Assembly: GCF_004331915.1 (NCBI RefSeq)
Contig: NZ_CP036528.1
Span: 1,192,567-1,256,566, forward strand
From: Ureibacillus thermophilus
Lineage (GTDB): Bacteria > Bacillota > Bacilli > Bacillales_A > Planococcaceae
Direction of reading: 5' to 3'
Length of the DNA: 64,000 nt
Positions 45,471 through 54,401 of this stretch are shown in pieces; within the stretch, counting starts at the first letter, position 1, and every line of letters begins with the position of its first letter. The position numbers and the translations under genes are program-made. Under the pieces are notes generated by a model that saw only the letters and a list, made by a program, of their open reading frames with translations, did not search any database and was not told where the DNA came from.

Positions 45471-45665
45471 TTATTCAGAATCATCTTTTGATTTTATAAT
45501 TTTGTAACGTTTATGATTAACCACGGTTTTTTCTTCTAGATCAAGATCTCGATAGTTGGGCATAATAGTTAAATCCACAATCACTGAATTTTCATTTACT
45601 TTTTCAACTAAACCACGAAGCCCATTTTTAAATTCGATAATATCTCCCACTTCTGCGAATTTCAT
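45471..45665 (-). CDS. ykvS: DUF2187/YkvS-like small protein
   Basis: 64 aa. The sequence FAEVGDIIEFKNGLRGLVEKVNENSVIVDLT followed by VVNHKRYKII (divided by a short loop) is a small beta-barrel of the KOW/SH3-like DUF2187 family found in Bacillales (YkvS). GGGAGGAA precedes the ATG. Function unknown. Confidence 0.75.
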   Translation of the reverse strand: MKFAEVGDIIEFKNGLRGLVEKVNENSVIVDLTIMPNYRDLDLEEKTVVNHKRYKIIKSKDDSE

Positions 45666-45774
45666 AGGCGCATTCCTCCCTTTTTGCTACTATGAAGTTA
45701 GTTTGAATGATTATAGAACAAAAGTAAAGGGATTTTCAAATAATTTCGGTATGAAAAAAAGGAGGCTTCCATAG

Positions 45775-45963
45775 ATGAATAAATATAAAAAAATGATTGA
45801 AATGCTAAAAAACGGGGAAATAGAAAGTATAGAAATAACGAAAGATGAATTTTGGGAGTTTCGAGAAGTGTTAGTGAGCGATGAAAAATTTAAACATTTC
45901 CGAGGGGAAGCAAAGCAGGGTGGAAGGGTCATTTATACGTATTCCAAAGTACCTCGCGCTTAA
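45775..45963 (+). CDS. Small hypothetical protein
   Basis: 62 aa: a helical, charged N-terminal half (KYKKMIEMLKNGEIESIEIT) and EFWEFREVLVSDEKFKHFRG, then a basic end. AAAAGGAGG precedes the ATG, so it is probably translated. It lies 38 nt before the Spo0E gene and is likely to be in the same transcript. Family not recognised. Confidence 0.6.
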   Translation: MNKYKKMIEMLKNGEIESIEITKDEFWEFREVLVSDEKFKHFRGEAKQGGRVIYTYSKVPRA

Positions 45964-46001
45964 CCTTCTTCCCCCCTCGATTAATAGGGAGGGAATTTGG
46001 G

Positions 46002-46166
46002 ATGGAGGAATTATTAATTCAGTTGGAGCACCTTCGTGAAAAAATGATACGTTCAGGACTGGAACATGGTTTGCAATCGAAGAAAACAATTCAATTAAGC
46101 AAACAACTCGACAAAATCATTGATCAATATGTTCAACAAACGCTAGTCGCCATTTCAAAAAAATAA
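46002..46166 (+). CDS. Spo0E-family aspartyl-phosphate phosphatase
   Basis: 54 aa, short enough to be missed by length filters. The signature is LSKQLDKIIDQYV (about residues 32-44), matching the S-x-x-LD-x-x-I-x-x-Y motif with which Spo0E-type proteins dephosphorylate Spo0A-P. AGGGAGGG lies about 8 nt before the ATG. The orphan sporulation kinase is 2.7 kb upstream. The family call is strong because of the motif and size; which response regulator it acts on is inferred. Confidence 0.82.
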   Translation: MEELLIQLEHLREKMIRSGLEHGLQSKKTIQLSKQLDKIIDQYVQQTLVAISKK

Positions 46167-46255
46167 ATAATTTTTCAATTATTTGTTATAAAATGCATCG
46201 AGTTGGGAAATAGTGATTATTGAGCACAGCAACATTCTCATTTTCCCCCTTTTCA

Positions 46256-46282
46256 AGCAGCAATTTTGCTGCTCTTTTTTTA
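46256..46282 (+). terminator. Terminator after the Spo0E gene
   Basis: AGCAGC-aatttt-GCTGCT followed by cTTTTTTT. It lies 90 nt after the stop, preceded by a C-rich segment (TTTTCCCCCTTTT at about 46240-46252). Confidence 0.75.
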
Positions 46283-46399
46283 TATAAGCAAAAGATTATT
46301 TCTTTTTTTCATATCAACAATTCCCCGTTTATATGGTACATTACAAGAAAGTAGAAATAATACATAAATTTAGTATCGATAGAGGGGTGTTGGATACCG

Positions 46400-47269
46400 A
46401 TGAGTCAAAAAAAGATCGCATTTATCGGAACTGGCATGATGGGGTCGAGCATCGTGAAACATTTGCTGAAAGCAGGCTTTGAAGTTACGGTGTACAATCG
46501 AACAAAAGAGAAAGCGAATCCTTTGATAGAACTTGGCGCTCTCTGGGCAGATACACCTGCTCTTGCTTCAGAGAATAAGGATATCATTTTTACAATGGTC
46601 GGATTTCCTAAAGATGTGGAAGACGTATATTTTGGGGAGAAAGGGATTTTCCAAAGGGCCAAAGTAGGAGCAATTGTTGTTGACATGACAACATCTCAGC
46701 CAAGCCTTGCAAAGAAAATTTATGAGGCTGCAAAAGATAAGGGAATCAACAGTTTAGACGCACCGGTGTCCGGCGGGGATATAGGAGCAAGAAATGGCAC
46801 GTTATCCATCATGGTTGGCGGAGATGAAGAAGTTTATAAAGAAATGCTTCCGATTTTTGAGTTGTTTGGTTCCAATATCGTTTACCACGGAGAGGCAGGA
46901 GCTGGCCAACATGCGAAAATGTGCAATCAACTGTTGGTAACAACCAACATAATTGGCGTTTGTGAATGCATTGCTTACGGCATGAAAGCAGGATTGGATT
47001 TAGATAAAGTATTGCAATCTGTTTCCACAGGCGCTGCAAGCTCTTGGTCATTAACAAATTTAGGGCCGCGTATATTAAAGGGTGACTTAGACCCAGGTTT
47101 TTATATCAAACATTTTATAAAAGATATGAAAATTGCTTTGGAAGAAGCGGAAAAAATGGAATTGGATTTGCCAGGTTTAAAATTGGCTAAAGAAATGTAT
47201 GAGACATTGCTTGAAAAAGGGTATGGAGAATATGGCACTCAGGCATTAATCAAATATTATCATATTTAG
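46400..47269 (+). CDS. ykwC: 3-hydroxyisobutyrate dehydrogenase-family oxidoreductase (YkwC)
   Basis: 289-aa beta-hydroxyacid dehydrogenase. Rossmann motif FIGTGMMGSSIVKHL at the N-terminus; substrate loop DAPVSGGDIGARNGTLSIMVGG; catalytic Lys in AGAGQHAKMCNQLL; C-terminal helical domain with IKHFIKDMKIALEEA. The substrate is not fixed by sequence. It is a single gene. Confidence 0.88.
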   Translation: MSQKKIAFIGTGMMGSSIVKHLLKAGFEVTVYNRTKEKANPLIELGALWADTPALASENKDIIFTMVGFPKDVEDVYFGEKGIFQRAKVGAIVVDMTTSQPSLAKKIYEAAKDKGINSLDAPVSGGDIGARNGTLSIMVGGDEEVYKEMLPIFELFGSNIVYHGEAGAGQHAKMCNQLLVTTNIIGVCECIAYGMKAGLDLDKVLQSVSTGAASSWSLTNLGPRILKGDLDPGFYIKHFIKDMKIALEEAEKMELDLPGLKLAKEMYETLLEKGYGEYGTQALIKYYHI

Positions 47270-47410
47270 GACTTATAGATTCATAGACTATAAGGAAGAT
47301 AAAGCGATTGACTTTTTTATATCATTCTTTTGTAATGGGTGTTTCTACCCGATTTTCTTCGGTCCAAGATGCTCCAATTCTGAAAGAAAAACGAAAAAAA
47401 TCAGTTTTAT

Positions 47411-47437
47411 TAAAGGATAGAAGGAAATTGTCGATAT
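47411..47437 (+). promoter_or_regulatory. Sigma-D promoter of cheV
   Basis: TAAA, a 15-nt spacer and GTCGATAT fit the motility sigma factor consensus TAAA-N15-GCCGATAA at ten of twelve positions. B. subtilis cheV is in the sigma-D regulon. An upstream TTGACT-N17-TGTAAT (near 47309) is a possible second, sigma-A promoter. Confidence 0.65.
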
Positions 47438-47569
47438 TTTTAAGGATATGAAAAAGTGTAATACGATTTTAATGTAAAATTGGCTACTTTTCCAAATGAA
47501 TTATGCACTTGCAAATAAAAAATAAGTAGTTAAGGTAGAATGGATTATATATAGAAAGGGATGAGTTCT

Positions 47570-48472
47570 ATGGAGCAAAAAGGAATATTGCTAGAGTCTG
47601 GAACGAATGAATTGGAAATTGTTGAATTTGAAGTAGGGTATAATAAATATGGAATTAATGTCATTAAAGTGAAAGAAATTATACAGCCAATTCCAGTTAC
47701 AGTTATTCCTCATGCCCATCCACATATTGAGGGAATTATTCAACTGCGCGGAGAAGTATTGCCGGTTGTAGATATGTTGAAAGTACTTGGAGTTCCAAAT
47801 GGAAAATACAGCGACCAACACAAATACATTGTGGCGGATTTTAATAAATTAAGAGTTGTTTTCCATGTGGATAATGTGACGCAAATCCATCGAATTTCAT
47901 GGACGCAAATTGAAAAACCTTCCGATATTTATCAAGGAACTACAAACCAAGTCATTGGTGTTGTGAAAATCGGTGAAACAATGATTTTATTATTAGATTT
48001 TGAAAAAATCATGTTAGACATTAATCCAGACTATGGAATCAGCGTGGAACCAGTGAAAAAACTTGGAAAGAGGGAACGTTCAGAGAAAAGAATTGTGGTT
48101 GCGGAAGATTCGCCGTTGTTGCGTAAATTGTTAAATGAAACATTAACAGAAGCAGGATATATGAATTTAGAGTTTTTTGAAAACGGGAAAGATGCATATA
48201 ATTATCTCGAAACTTTATTAGAGAAGAAAGGCGATATCACCAAACAAGTGCAATTAGTTGTGACGGACATTGAAATGCCTCAAATGGATGGCCATCACTT
48301 AACAAAACGAATCAAAACCCATCCGGAATTGCAAAAATTGCCTGTTATTATCTTCTCAAGCTTAATTACGGATGATCTTCGCCATAAAGGGGAACAAGTA
48401 GGAGCAGATGACCAAGTGTCAAAACCTGAAATTGCGGACTTAATTTTAAAAATCGATGAATTGATTTTATAA
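47570..48472 (+). CDS. cheV: CheV chemotaxis coupling protein
   Basis: 300 aa: a CheW-like coupling domain (about 10-155; EIIQPIPVTVIPHAHPHIEGIIQLRG) fused to a receiver domain (about 170-300) with the phospho-Asp in LVVTDIEMPQMDG and the Lys in VSKPEI. It links receptors to CheA and adapts by phosphorylation. The start is set at the second ATG, which has AAAGGGATG at proper distance; the ATG at 47561 lies on the ribosome site itself. Confidence 0.92.
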   Translation: MEQKGILLESGTNELEIVEFEVGYNKYGINVIKVKEIIQPIPVTVIPHAHPHIEGIIQLRGEVLPVVDMLKVLGVPNGKYSDQHKYIVADFNKLRVVFHVDNVTQIHRISWTQIEKPSDIYQGTTNQVIGVVKIGETMILLLDFEKIMLDINPDYGISVEPVKKLGKRERSEKRIVVAEDSPLLRKLLNETLTEAGYMNLEFFENGKDAYNYLETLLEKKGDITKQVQLVVTDIEMPQMDGHHLTKRIKTHPELQKLPVIIFSSLITDDLRHKGEQVGADDQVSKPEIADLILKIDELIL

Positions 48473-48504
48473 TTCAAATTTTAGGTGACCTACATACATA
48501 TTAG

Positions 48505-48540
48505 ATTGCCGGAAGCCATCAAGTGCGCCGGCATTTTCTT
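48505..48540 (+). terminator. Terminator of cheV
   Basis: TGCCGG / CCGGCA stem around a 15-nt loop, followed by TTTTCTTTTATT. Confidence 0.6.
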
Positions 48541-48629
48541 TTATTGTTAATTCGTTGAACCAACCAGATACATATGGCAAAATATTCATAAAATTTACCC
48601 AATCAACAAGGGAGAAGGGACTAAATTTC

Positions 48630-50174
48630 GTGAATACATTCAATACAGCCATTATCGATATTGGTTCAAATACAATTCGTCTAGTGATCTACAGTTACAG
48701 CAAAGAAGCAGGATTGCATGAAATTAGCAATGTAAAAAAAGTGGCAAGACTAAGGAAGCACCTTCAATCAGATGGAAATATGTCTGAAGAAGGCATAAAC
48801 ATATTAAAAAATACGTTGATTTCTTTTAAAAACATGATGAAAGATTTTGCCGTGGTGAATATAAAAGCCGTTGCAACGGCAGCAATACGGCAAGCTGAAA
48901 ATAATGAAGAAATCCTACAACGAATGAAAGAAGAAACCGGCATTCAAATTGATTTATTATCCGGAGAAGAAGAAGCCTACTTTGGATATTTAGCAGTCGT
49001 TTACTCAATGGATATTCCTTCTGGCATCACGATTGATATTGGCGGCGGTTCAACGGAAATTACCTTATTTGAACAAAAGAAATTAAAACATTCCATCAGT
49101 TTTCCCTTTGGCACCGTTTCATTAAAACAAAGTTTTGTTTCTGGGGATAAAATCAATGTCAAAGAAAAAAATCGATTGTACCAATATGTAAAAAAACAAT
49201 TTGAAAATTTGAGTTGGATTAGAGATAGTAATTTGCCAATTATAGGGATTGGAGGAAGTGCGAGAAATCTTGCACATATTTATCAGCCTATTATTGAGTA
49301 TCCGATTTCTGGAATTCATCATTATGAAATGAATGGGGAGGCTTTAAATAAATTAAGTGAATATTTAGAAAGAAAATCCATCGATCAGATGCTTCAACTG
49401 GAAGGATTGTCGTCGGATCGGGCGGACATCATTGAAATAGCATTGGTAGTATTTCAAATATTGATGGAAATTGTGAATACCAATTCGTTTTTTATAAGTA
49501 AAAGTGGATTGCGGGAAGGTTTGATTATCCATCATGTGCTCGAATCCAATGAAGAAGCCTTTCATTGCGAACGTATTTTTGAACAATTTTCCAACCAACT
49601 TGCATTCAAATATGGAAGATCTGAAGAGGAAGTCGAGAATTTAGTCAGTTTAACAGAGAATTTATATTTAGATAGTTGTAAACTCCATCTATTGTCATAT
49701 GATGTTGAACATCTTGAATTATTAAAAAAAGCGGCAAGGGTATTTTCGATTGGTGATTACATTGAAATCGATTCATCCAATCAGCATACATTTTATTTAT
49801 TGGCCAATCAATCCATTCCAGGGCTAAATCATAAAGACCGTGTCAAAATTGCATTGCTCGCTTCCTACAAAAATAGAGACTATTTCAGACGTTTAAGCAA
49901 GCCATTTCAATCTTGGTTTACGAGAGAAGAACTGAAAATGTTACGGCAGTATGGAGCGTTAATAAAATTTGCATATTCGTTAAACATTTCCAAGAGAAAT
50001 GTCGTAAAAAGTATTAAAATGGAAGTAGAGGGGGATTACCTTGTTCTCTATGTCTATGTAAAGAATAGAGCAATGGCTGAAGAATATCGGGCAGAAAATC
50101 AAAAAAAGCATATAGAAAGGCTATTTAAAAAGAAGGTCATGATTGAATTTATCAATGAGGGGTGGAATGAGTGA
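48630..50174 (+). CDS. ppx: Exopolyphosphatase Ppx/GppA
   Basis: 514 aa of the ASKHA fold that removes phosphate from polyphosphate ends. The start is set at the GTG at 48630 (VNTFNTAIIDIGSNTIRL), which has AGAAGGGA upstream and puts the phosphate-1 loop at the N-terminus as usual. The second nucleotide motif is TIDIGGGSTEITLF, and GIGGSARNLA is the third. A C-terminal HD-like helical domain follows. The stop overlaps the ppk start, so polyphosphate breakdown and synthesis enzymes are co-translated. Confidence 0.9.
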   Translation: MNTFNTAIIDIGSNTIRLVIYSYSKEAGLHEISNVKKVARLRKHLQSDGNMSEEGINILKNTLISFKNMMKDFAVVNIKAVATAAIRQAENNEEILQRMKEETGIQIDLLSGEEEAYFGYLAVVYSMDIPSGITIDIGGGSTEITLFEQKKLKHSISFPFGTVSLKQSFVSGDKINVKEKNRLYQYVKKQFENLSWIRDSNLPIIGIGGSARNLAHIYQPIIEYPISGIHHYEMNGEALNKLSEYLERKSIDQMLQLEGLSSDRADIIEIALVVFQILMEIVNTNSFFISKSGLREGLIIHHVLESNEEAFHCERIFEQFSNQLAFKYGRSEEEVENLVSLTENLYLDSCKLHLLSYDVEHLELLKKAARVFSIGDYIEIDSSNQHTFYLLANQSIPGLNHKDRVKIALLASYKNRDYFRRLSKPFQSWFTREELKMLRQYGALIKFAYSLNISKRNVVKSIKMEVEGDYLVLYVYVKNRAMAEEYRAENQKKHIERLFKKKVMIEFINEGWNE

Positions 50175-52348
50175 TTAGTGCTGAGTTAGGGAGAAACTTT
50201 CCTGAAAAGGAACCAATCCAACAAGTGGAAGTAAACGTAATGGACCGTGAAAAAATATTGGAGGAAATCGCAAAACCTCAATATTACAATAACCGTGAAC
50301 TTAGTTGGCTCGCTTTTAATGAGCGAGTGTTGGAAGAGGCGGAAGATGAAACAAATCCTTTATTAGAACGTTTAAAATTTCTTGCCATTTTTAGTTCCAA
50401 TTTAGACGAGTTTTTCATGGTGCGGGTGGCAGGACTTCAAGATCAAGTGCGTGCAGGATTTCATAAACCGGAGAATAAAGCGGGCTTAACGCCAAAAGAA
50501 CAGTTGGAAAAGATTGCTGAAAGAACACAAGCCCTTGTCCGCCGGCAAATGAAAATTTATAAACATTTAGTAAACGAGCTGTTAACAAAAGAAAAAATTC
50601 ACTTAACCGATTTTAAATCATTAACTGAAAAACAGCAACATTATATTAATGAATTGTTTGAAGAAACCATTTTCCCTGTTTTAACACCGATTGCCGTGGA
50701 TGCTTACCGCCCATTTCCAACGCTTCTTGGTAAGACATTGAATTTGCTTGTTATGTTGGAAGATGTAAGGGCAGCTAGAGGATTTAATGAAAAGGTTGCT
50801 ATTGTACAAGTTCCGTCCGTATTAAATCGGTTTATTGAAGTGCCTGCAGAAACTGAGGAAAAAGTGTTTGTGCTGTTGGAAGATGTCATCACATCCCATG
50901 TAAATCGGTTATTTTATGGTTATAAAGTGAAATCGGTGCAGGCTTTCCGTTTGACGCGAAATGCAGATTTGACCATTCATGAAGAAGGCGCGCAAGATTT
51001 GCTTGTGGAAATTGAAAAGGAATTGAAAAAGCGCAAATGGGGAACAGGAAGCCGATTGGAAGTGCGCGATGGGGAAATGGATGACAATGTATTGGAGTAT
51101 TTACTAGAAGAATTTGAAATCAGTGATTCGGATGTATTTAAAATAGATGGCCCTCTTGATTTAACCTTTTTATTTAGTTTTGTTAAAGAGTTGTCTAAAG
51201 GAAGAGAGCATTTATTGTACGAAAGCTTCATTCCTCAACGGCCCATGGATCTGGAATCTGATGAAGATATTTATGAAAAGGCGCTCGAGAAAGATTTATT
51301 CTTCCATCATCCATATGAATCCTTTGAACCAATTGTTGAATTTATTACAGAAGCAGCACATGACCCATCAGTTTTAGCTATTAAACAAACATTGTATCGG
51401 GTAAGCGGCAATTCACCGATTATCCATGCGTTGAAACAAGCGGCTGAAAACGGAAAACAAGTGACGGTCTTAGTGGAGTTGAAAGCGCGTTTTGACGAAG
51501 AAAACAATGTTCATTGGGCGAAAGAGTTGGAACAATCCGGCTGCCTTGTCATTTATGGAATGCATAATTTAAAGACCCATTCGAAAATCACCTTAGTTGT
51601 GCGGAGAAAACATGGCAAAATTGAACGCTTTGTTCATTTAGGAACTGGCAACTATAACGATGCAACGGCTAAAATCTATACCGATATGGGCATTATTACA
51701 ACAAATAAAGAATTTGGCATTGATGCAACGAACTTCTTCAATTATTTAAGCGGCTATACAGAAAAGCCAAAATTCCACCATATTGTTGTTTCTCCTTATG
51801 ATATTCGGGATAAATTTATTGAATTGATTGATGAAGAAATCGAATATCATAAGAAATACGGAAACGGTTTAATCCGCGCTAAAATGAATGCATTGACGGA
51901 TAAGGATTTAATCATGAAACTGTATGAGGCATCTATCAATGGGGTAAAAATTGAATTGCTCATAAGAGGCATTTGTTGCTTGCGCCCAGGCATTCCTGGC
52001 ATTAGTGAAAATATAACCGTTACAAGCATTGTTGGCCGTTTCTTGGAGCATTCACGCATTTATTGGTTCCATCATAATGGAGAAAATAAAATCTTTTTAT
52101 CCTCTGCGGATATGATGACCCGCAATATGGTTCGCCGTGTTGAAATATTGTTCCCGATTTATTCAGAAGATATTAAAAAACGCATAATGCATATATTATC
52201 TACTCAGCTTGCGGATAATGCGAAAGCGCGGATTCAGGACAGCACTGGGAAATATCGTTATAAGGAGCGCAAGGAAGGAGAACCAATTATAAACAGCCAG
52301 GAGCAATTCATTTTGGAAGCGATGAAGACTGTTGTGGTGGAAGAATAG
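50171..52348 (+). CDS. ppk: Polyphosphate kinase 1
   Basis: 725-aa Ppk1 that makes polyphosphate from ATP. Family blocks: YYNNRELSWLAFNERVLEEA at the N domain, the active-site His in LKTHSKITLVVRR and FVHLGTGNYNDATAKIY (two phospholipase D-like halves), and RFLEHSRIYWF. The GTG at 50171 overlaps the ppx stop (GTGA) and has GAGGGG upstream. An ATG at 50240 (MDREKILEEIAKP) is a possible shorter start. Confidence 0.93.
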   Translation: MISAELGRNFPEKEPIQQVEVNVMDREKILEEIAKPQYYNNRELSWLAFNERVLEEAEDETNPLLERLKFLAIFSSNLDEFFMVRVAGLQDQVRAGFHKPENKAGLTPKEQLEKIAERTQALVRRQMKIYKHLVNELLTKEKIHLTDFKSLTEKQQHYINELFEETIFPVLTPIAVDAYRPFPTLLGKTLNLLVMLEDVRAARGFNEKVAIVQVPSVLNRFIEVPAETEEKVFVLLEDVITSHVNRLFYGYKVKSVQAFRLTRNADLTIHEEGAQDLLVEIEKELKKRKWGTGSRLEVRDGEMDDNVLEYLLEEFEISDSDVFKIDGPLDLTFLFSFVKELSKGREHLLYESFIPQRPMDLESDEDIYEKALEKDLFFHHPYESFEPIVEFITEAAHDPSVLAIKQTLYRVSGNSPIIHALKQAAENGKQVTVLVELKARFDEENNVHWAKELEQSGCLVIYGMHNLKTHSKITLVVRRKHGKIERFVHLGTGNYNDATAKIYTDMGIITTNKEFGIDATNFFNYLSGYTEKPKFHHIVVSPYDIRDKFIELIDEEIEYHKKYGNGLIRAKMNALTDKDLIMKLYEASINGVKIELLIRGICCLRPGIPGISENITVTSIVGRFLEHSRIYWFHHNGENKIFLSSADMMTRNMVRRVEILFPIYSEDIKKRIMHILSTQLADNAKARIQDSTGKYRYKERKEGEPIINSQEQFILEAMKTVVVEE

Positions 52349-52403
52349 GAAAAAGAAAAGAGGCAAATTTTACATTCGCTCTTTTTAATCTAAGTACGGC
52401 GCC

Positions 52404-52433
52404 AGCTCTCGCCTCCCTTCATTATGAGAGCAT
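52404..52433 (+). terminator. Hairpin after ppk
   Basis: GCTCTC / GAGAGC with an 18-nt loop, followed by ATAAAAAAA; weak evidence. Confidence 0.3.
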
Positions 52434-52490
52434 AAAAAAATGAAAAAGATGCATACTTTTTGTAACTCTAAGAAGGGGGTAGAGAATGGA

Positions 52491-52733
52491 ATGAATAATG
52501 TGTGGACGGTTTTAACCATATTTGTATCTATCATCCTTATTGCTATTTCCTATGTGACCACAGTTAGTGTCATGAAGAAAACTGAACAGCGGGCATCCAC
52601 AACAGACGTTCCAATCAGCAGGCTTGTTCGCGAACATCCAATCTTAATGAACCCAATTATCCTGATGTATGTAGTGTTTCTCTTATTTTTAGGAATTCTG
52701 ATTTTTTACTTGTGGGCAAAATATGGCTACTAA
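52491..52733 (+). CDS. Small two-helix membrane protein
   Basis: 80 aa starting MNNVWTVLTIFVSII with AAGGGGG 11 nt upstream. Membrane helices lie at about 5-28 and 55-75, joined by a polar loop with TDVPISRLVREHP. Not recognised. It sits between ppk and ykuL. Confidence 0.55.
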   Translation: MNNVWTVLTIFVSIILIAISYVTTVSVMKKTEQRASTTDVPISRLVREHPILMNPIILMYVVFLLFLGILIFYLWAKYGY

Positions 52734-52845
52734 CTAAATTCAAACCTTCGACCTAGAAAATTCATGAGCCGTTGTCATAGTCAAAATTCTGACAAATATG
52801 ATATGATATTGGTAAGTGCGGTCCTCATGGAAGGGGTTGAAGGTT

Positions 52846-53289
52846 TTGATTTCAACAAAAACAAGGGAATTTTTGGAAACGTCGATTAGCGATTTTATCA
52901 TCCCGGCGGAAAAAGTTGCCCATGTATTAGTTGGAAATAGTGCAGAACATGCGCTATTAGTTCTTACAAAGACGGGGTATTCACAAGTACCGGTGTTGGA
53001 TACGAAGTTTAAGATTCAGGGATTGATTAGTTCCAAAGTGATTACTGAATCTATACTTGGGCTGGAACGCATTGAATATGAGAAATTGGCTCATATCAAA
53101 GTTGATGATTGCATGGATCGAAATGTAGCCTATTTAAAAATCGACGATACTTTTAAAAAAGCGTTAGATTTAGTCATTAACCATGCTTTTTTATGCGTTG
53201 TTGATTATGATGGCACATTTGCAGGAATTTTAACAAGAAGAGTCATTTTGAAACAATTAAAAAAATATATTTATCAAACATTAGATTAG
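52846..53289 (+). CDS. ykuL: YkuL, CBS-domain protein
   Basis: 147 aa from the TTG at 52846, chosen because GGAAGGGG lies 9 nt upstream and the resulting length equals the B. subtilis YkuL length. Two CBS repeats: IPAEKVAHVLVGNSAEHAL and VPVLDTKFKIQGLISSKVI, then VDDCMDRNVAYLKIDD and VDYDGTFAGILTRRVI. It probably senses a nucleotide. The gene pair ykuL-ccpC is conserved. Confidence 0.87.
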   Translation: MISTKTREFLETSISDFIIPAEKVAHVLVGNSAEHALLVLTKTGYSQVPVLDTKFKIQGLISSKVITESILGLERIEYEKLAHIKVDDCMDRNVAYLKIDDTFKKALDLVINHAFLCVVDYDGTFAGILTRRVILKQLKKYIYQTLD

Positions 53290-53301
53290 TATGGGAAAAT
53301 C

Positions 53302-53346
53302 ATCGACAAAATCCATAAAGAAAAAGGATTTTGTCGATTTTTATTG
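53302..53346 (+). terminator. Terminator of ykuL
   Basis: Perfect 13-bp stem ATCGACAAAATCC / GGATTTTGTCGAT followed by TTTTATT. Confidence 0.85.
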
Positions 53347-53380
53347 AATTTTAAGGTATTGTAATTTTTGGAGTGATTGG

Positions 53381-54265
53381 ATGACAACAACAGAAGCGGA
53401 AATTATTAAAATATTAGCAGAAGAAGGGAATATGAGGAAGGCGGCTGAGCGGCTATTTATTACACAGCCGGCATTATCTCAGCGGTTGCAGTCGATTGAA
53501 AAATATTGGGGAACACAGCTATTTATCCGCTCCCAAAAAGGACTGACGCCAACGCCTGCTGGAGAGTTGGTTATTCAGTATGCCATCGAAACATTGCAAA
53601 AAAAAGAGGAAGTGCTTGAAAAGATTCAGTCCCTTGATTCTAAAGTGCATGGTACATTAAAAATTGCTTGTGCATCCATTGTAGGGATCAACTGGCTGCC
53701 AAAAGTGCTGAAAGAGTTTGTCACAACATATCCGGATGTAAAAATTTCCTTAATTACCGGTTGGAGTTCAGAAATTGTAAGAGCGATTTACGATGGCGAA
53801 GCGCAAGTGGGAATCGTTCGAGGGCAATCCGAGTGGAAAGGAAAAAAAATGCACTTATTCCGGGACACGATGTATTTGGTCGATACAGAAATACAGAGAT
53901 TGGAAGAAGTTTTAACAACGGAACGGCCTTTTATTCAATTCAAGAGCGATTCCAATTATTATCAGGAAATTCAAGTTTGGTGGCAGGAGCATTTCGCTTC
54001 CAGTCCAAAACGGCAAATTATTGTGGACCAAATTGAAACATGCAAGCAGATGGCGATCAATGGAATCGGTTACGCCATCTTACCTTCCATCACGTTGAAC
54101 GGAGGGGAAAATGTCAATAAAATCGCCCTGACATCCGGCAATCATGATATCGGGTTGACACGGGACACTTGGCTGATTGGCTATGAATCTTCCTTCCAAT
54201 TACGCCAAGTGGCAGCGTTTGTTGAAATTGTGAAAAAGCATGCCCATTCCGTCAATGAAACTTAA
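53381..54265 (+). CDS. ccpC: CcpC, LysR-type regulator
   Basis: 294-aa LysR protein. N-terminal HTH: GNMRKAAERLFITQPALSQRL. The effector domain follows (about 90-290; GTLKIACASIVGINWLPKVL). In B. subtilis CcpC represses the TCA genes citZ and citB and responds to citrate. Assignment rests on family plus the conserved position after ykuL. GGAGTGATTGG precedes the ATG. Confidence 0.85.
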   Translation: MTTTEAEIIKILAEEGNMRKAAERLFITQPALSQRLQSIEKYWGTQLFIRSQKGLTPTPAGELVIQYAIETLQKKEEVLEKIQSLDSKVHGTLKIACASIVGINWLPKVLKEFVTTYPDVKISLITGWSSEIVRAIYDGEAQVGIVRGQSEWKGKKMHLFRDTMYLVDTEIQRLEEVLTTERPFIQFKSDSNYYQEIQVWWQEHFASSPKRQIIVDQIETCKQMAINGIGYAILPSITLNGGENVNKIALTSGNHDIGLTRDTWLIGYESSFQLRQVAAFVEIVKKHAHSVNET

Positions 54266-54280
54266 AGCACATCTTATCGT

Positions 54281-54326
54281 AAGAGCAAATCGGAAAACAA
54301 AATTTTCCGACTTGCTCTTTTTTATT
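54281..54326 (+). terminator. Terminator of ccpC
   Basis: Stem AAGAGCAAaTCGGAAAA / TTTTCCGAcTTGCTCTT with a T run. Confidence 0.85.
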
Positions 54327-54401
54327 TACCATTTCTTCCGGACGGCAAAAGGGAATCTTCCCTTTTATATAGAATATGGAAAGATGAAGGAGTGATTCTA
54401 T

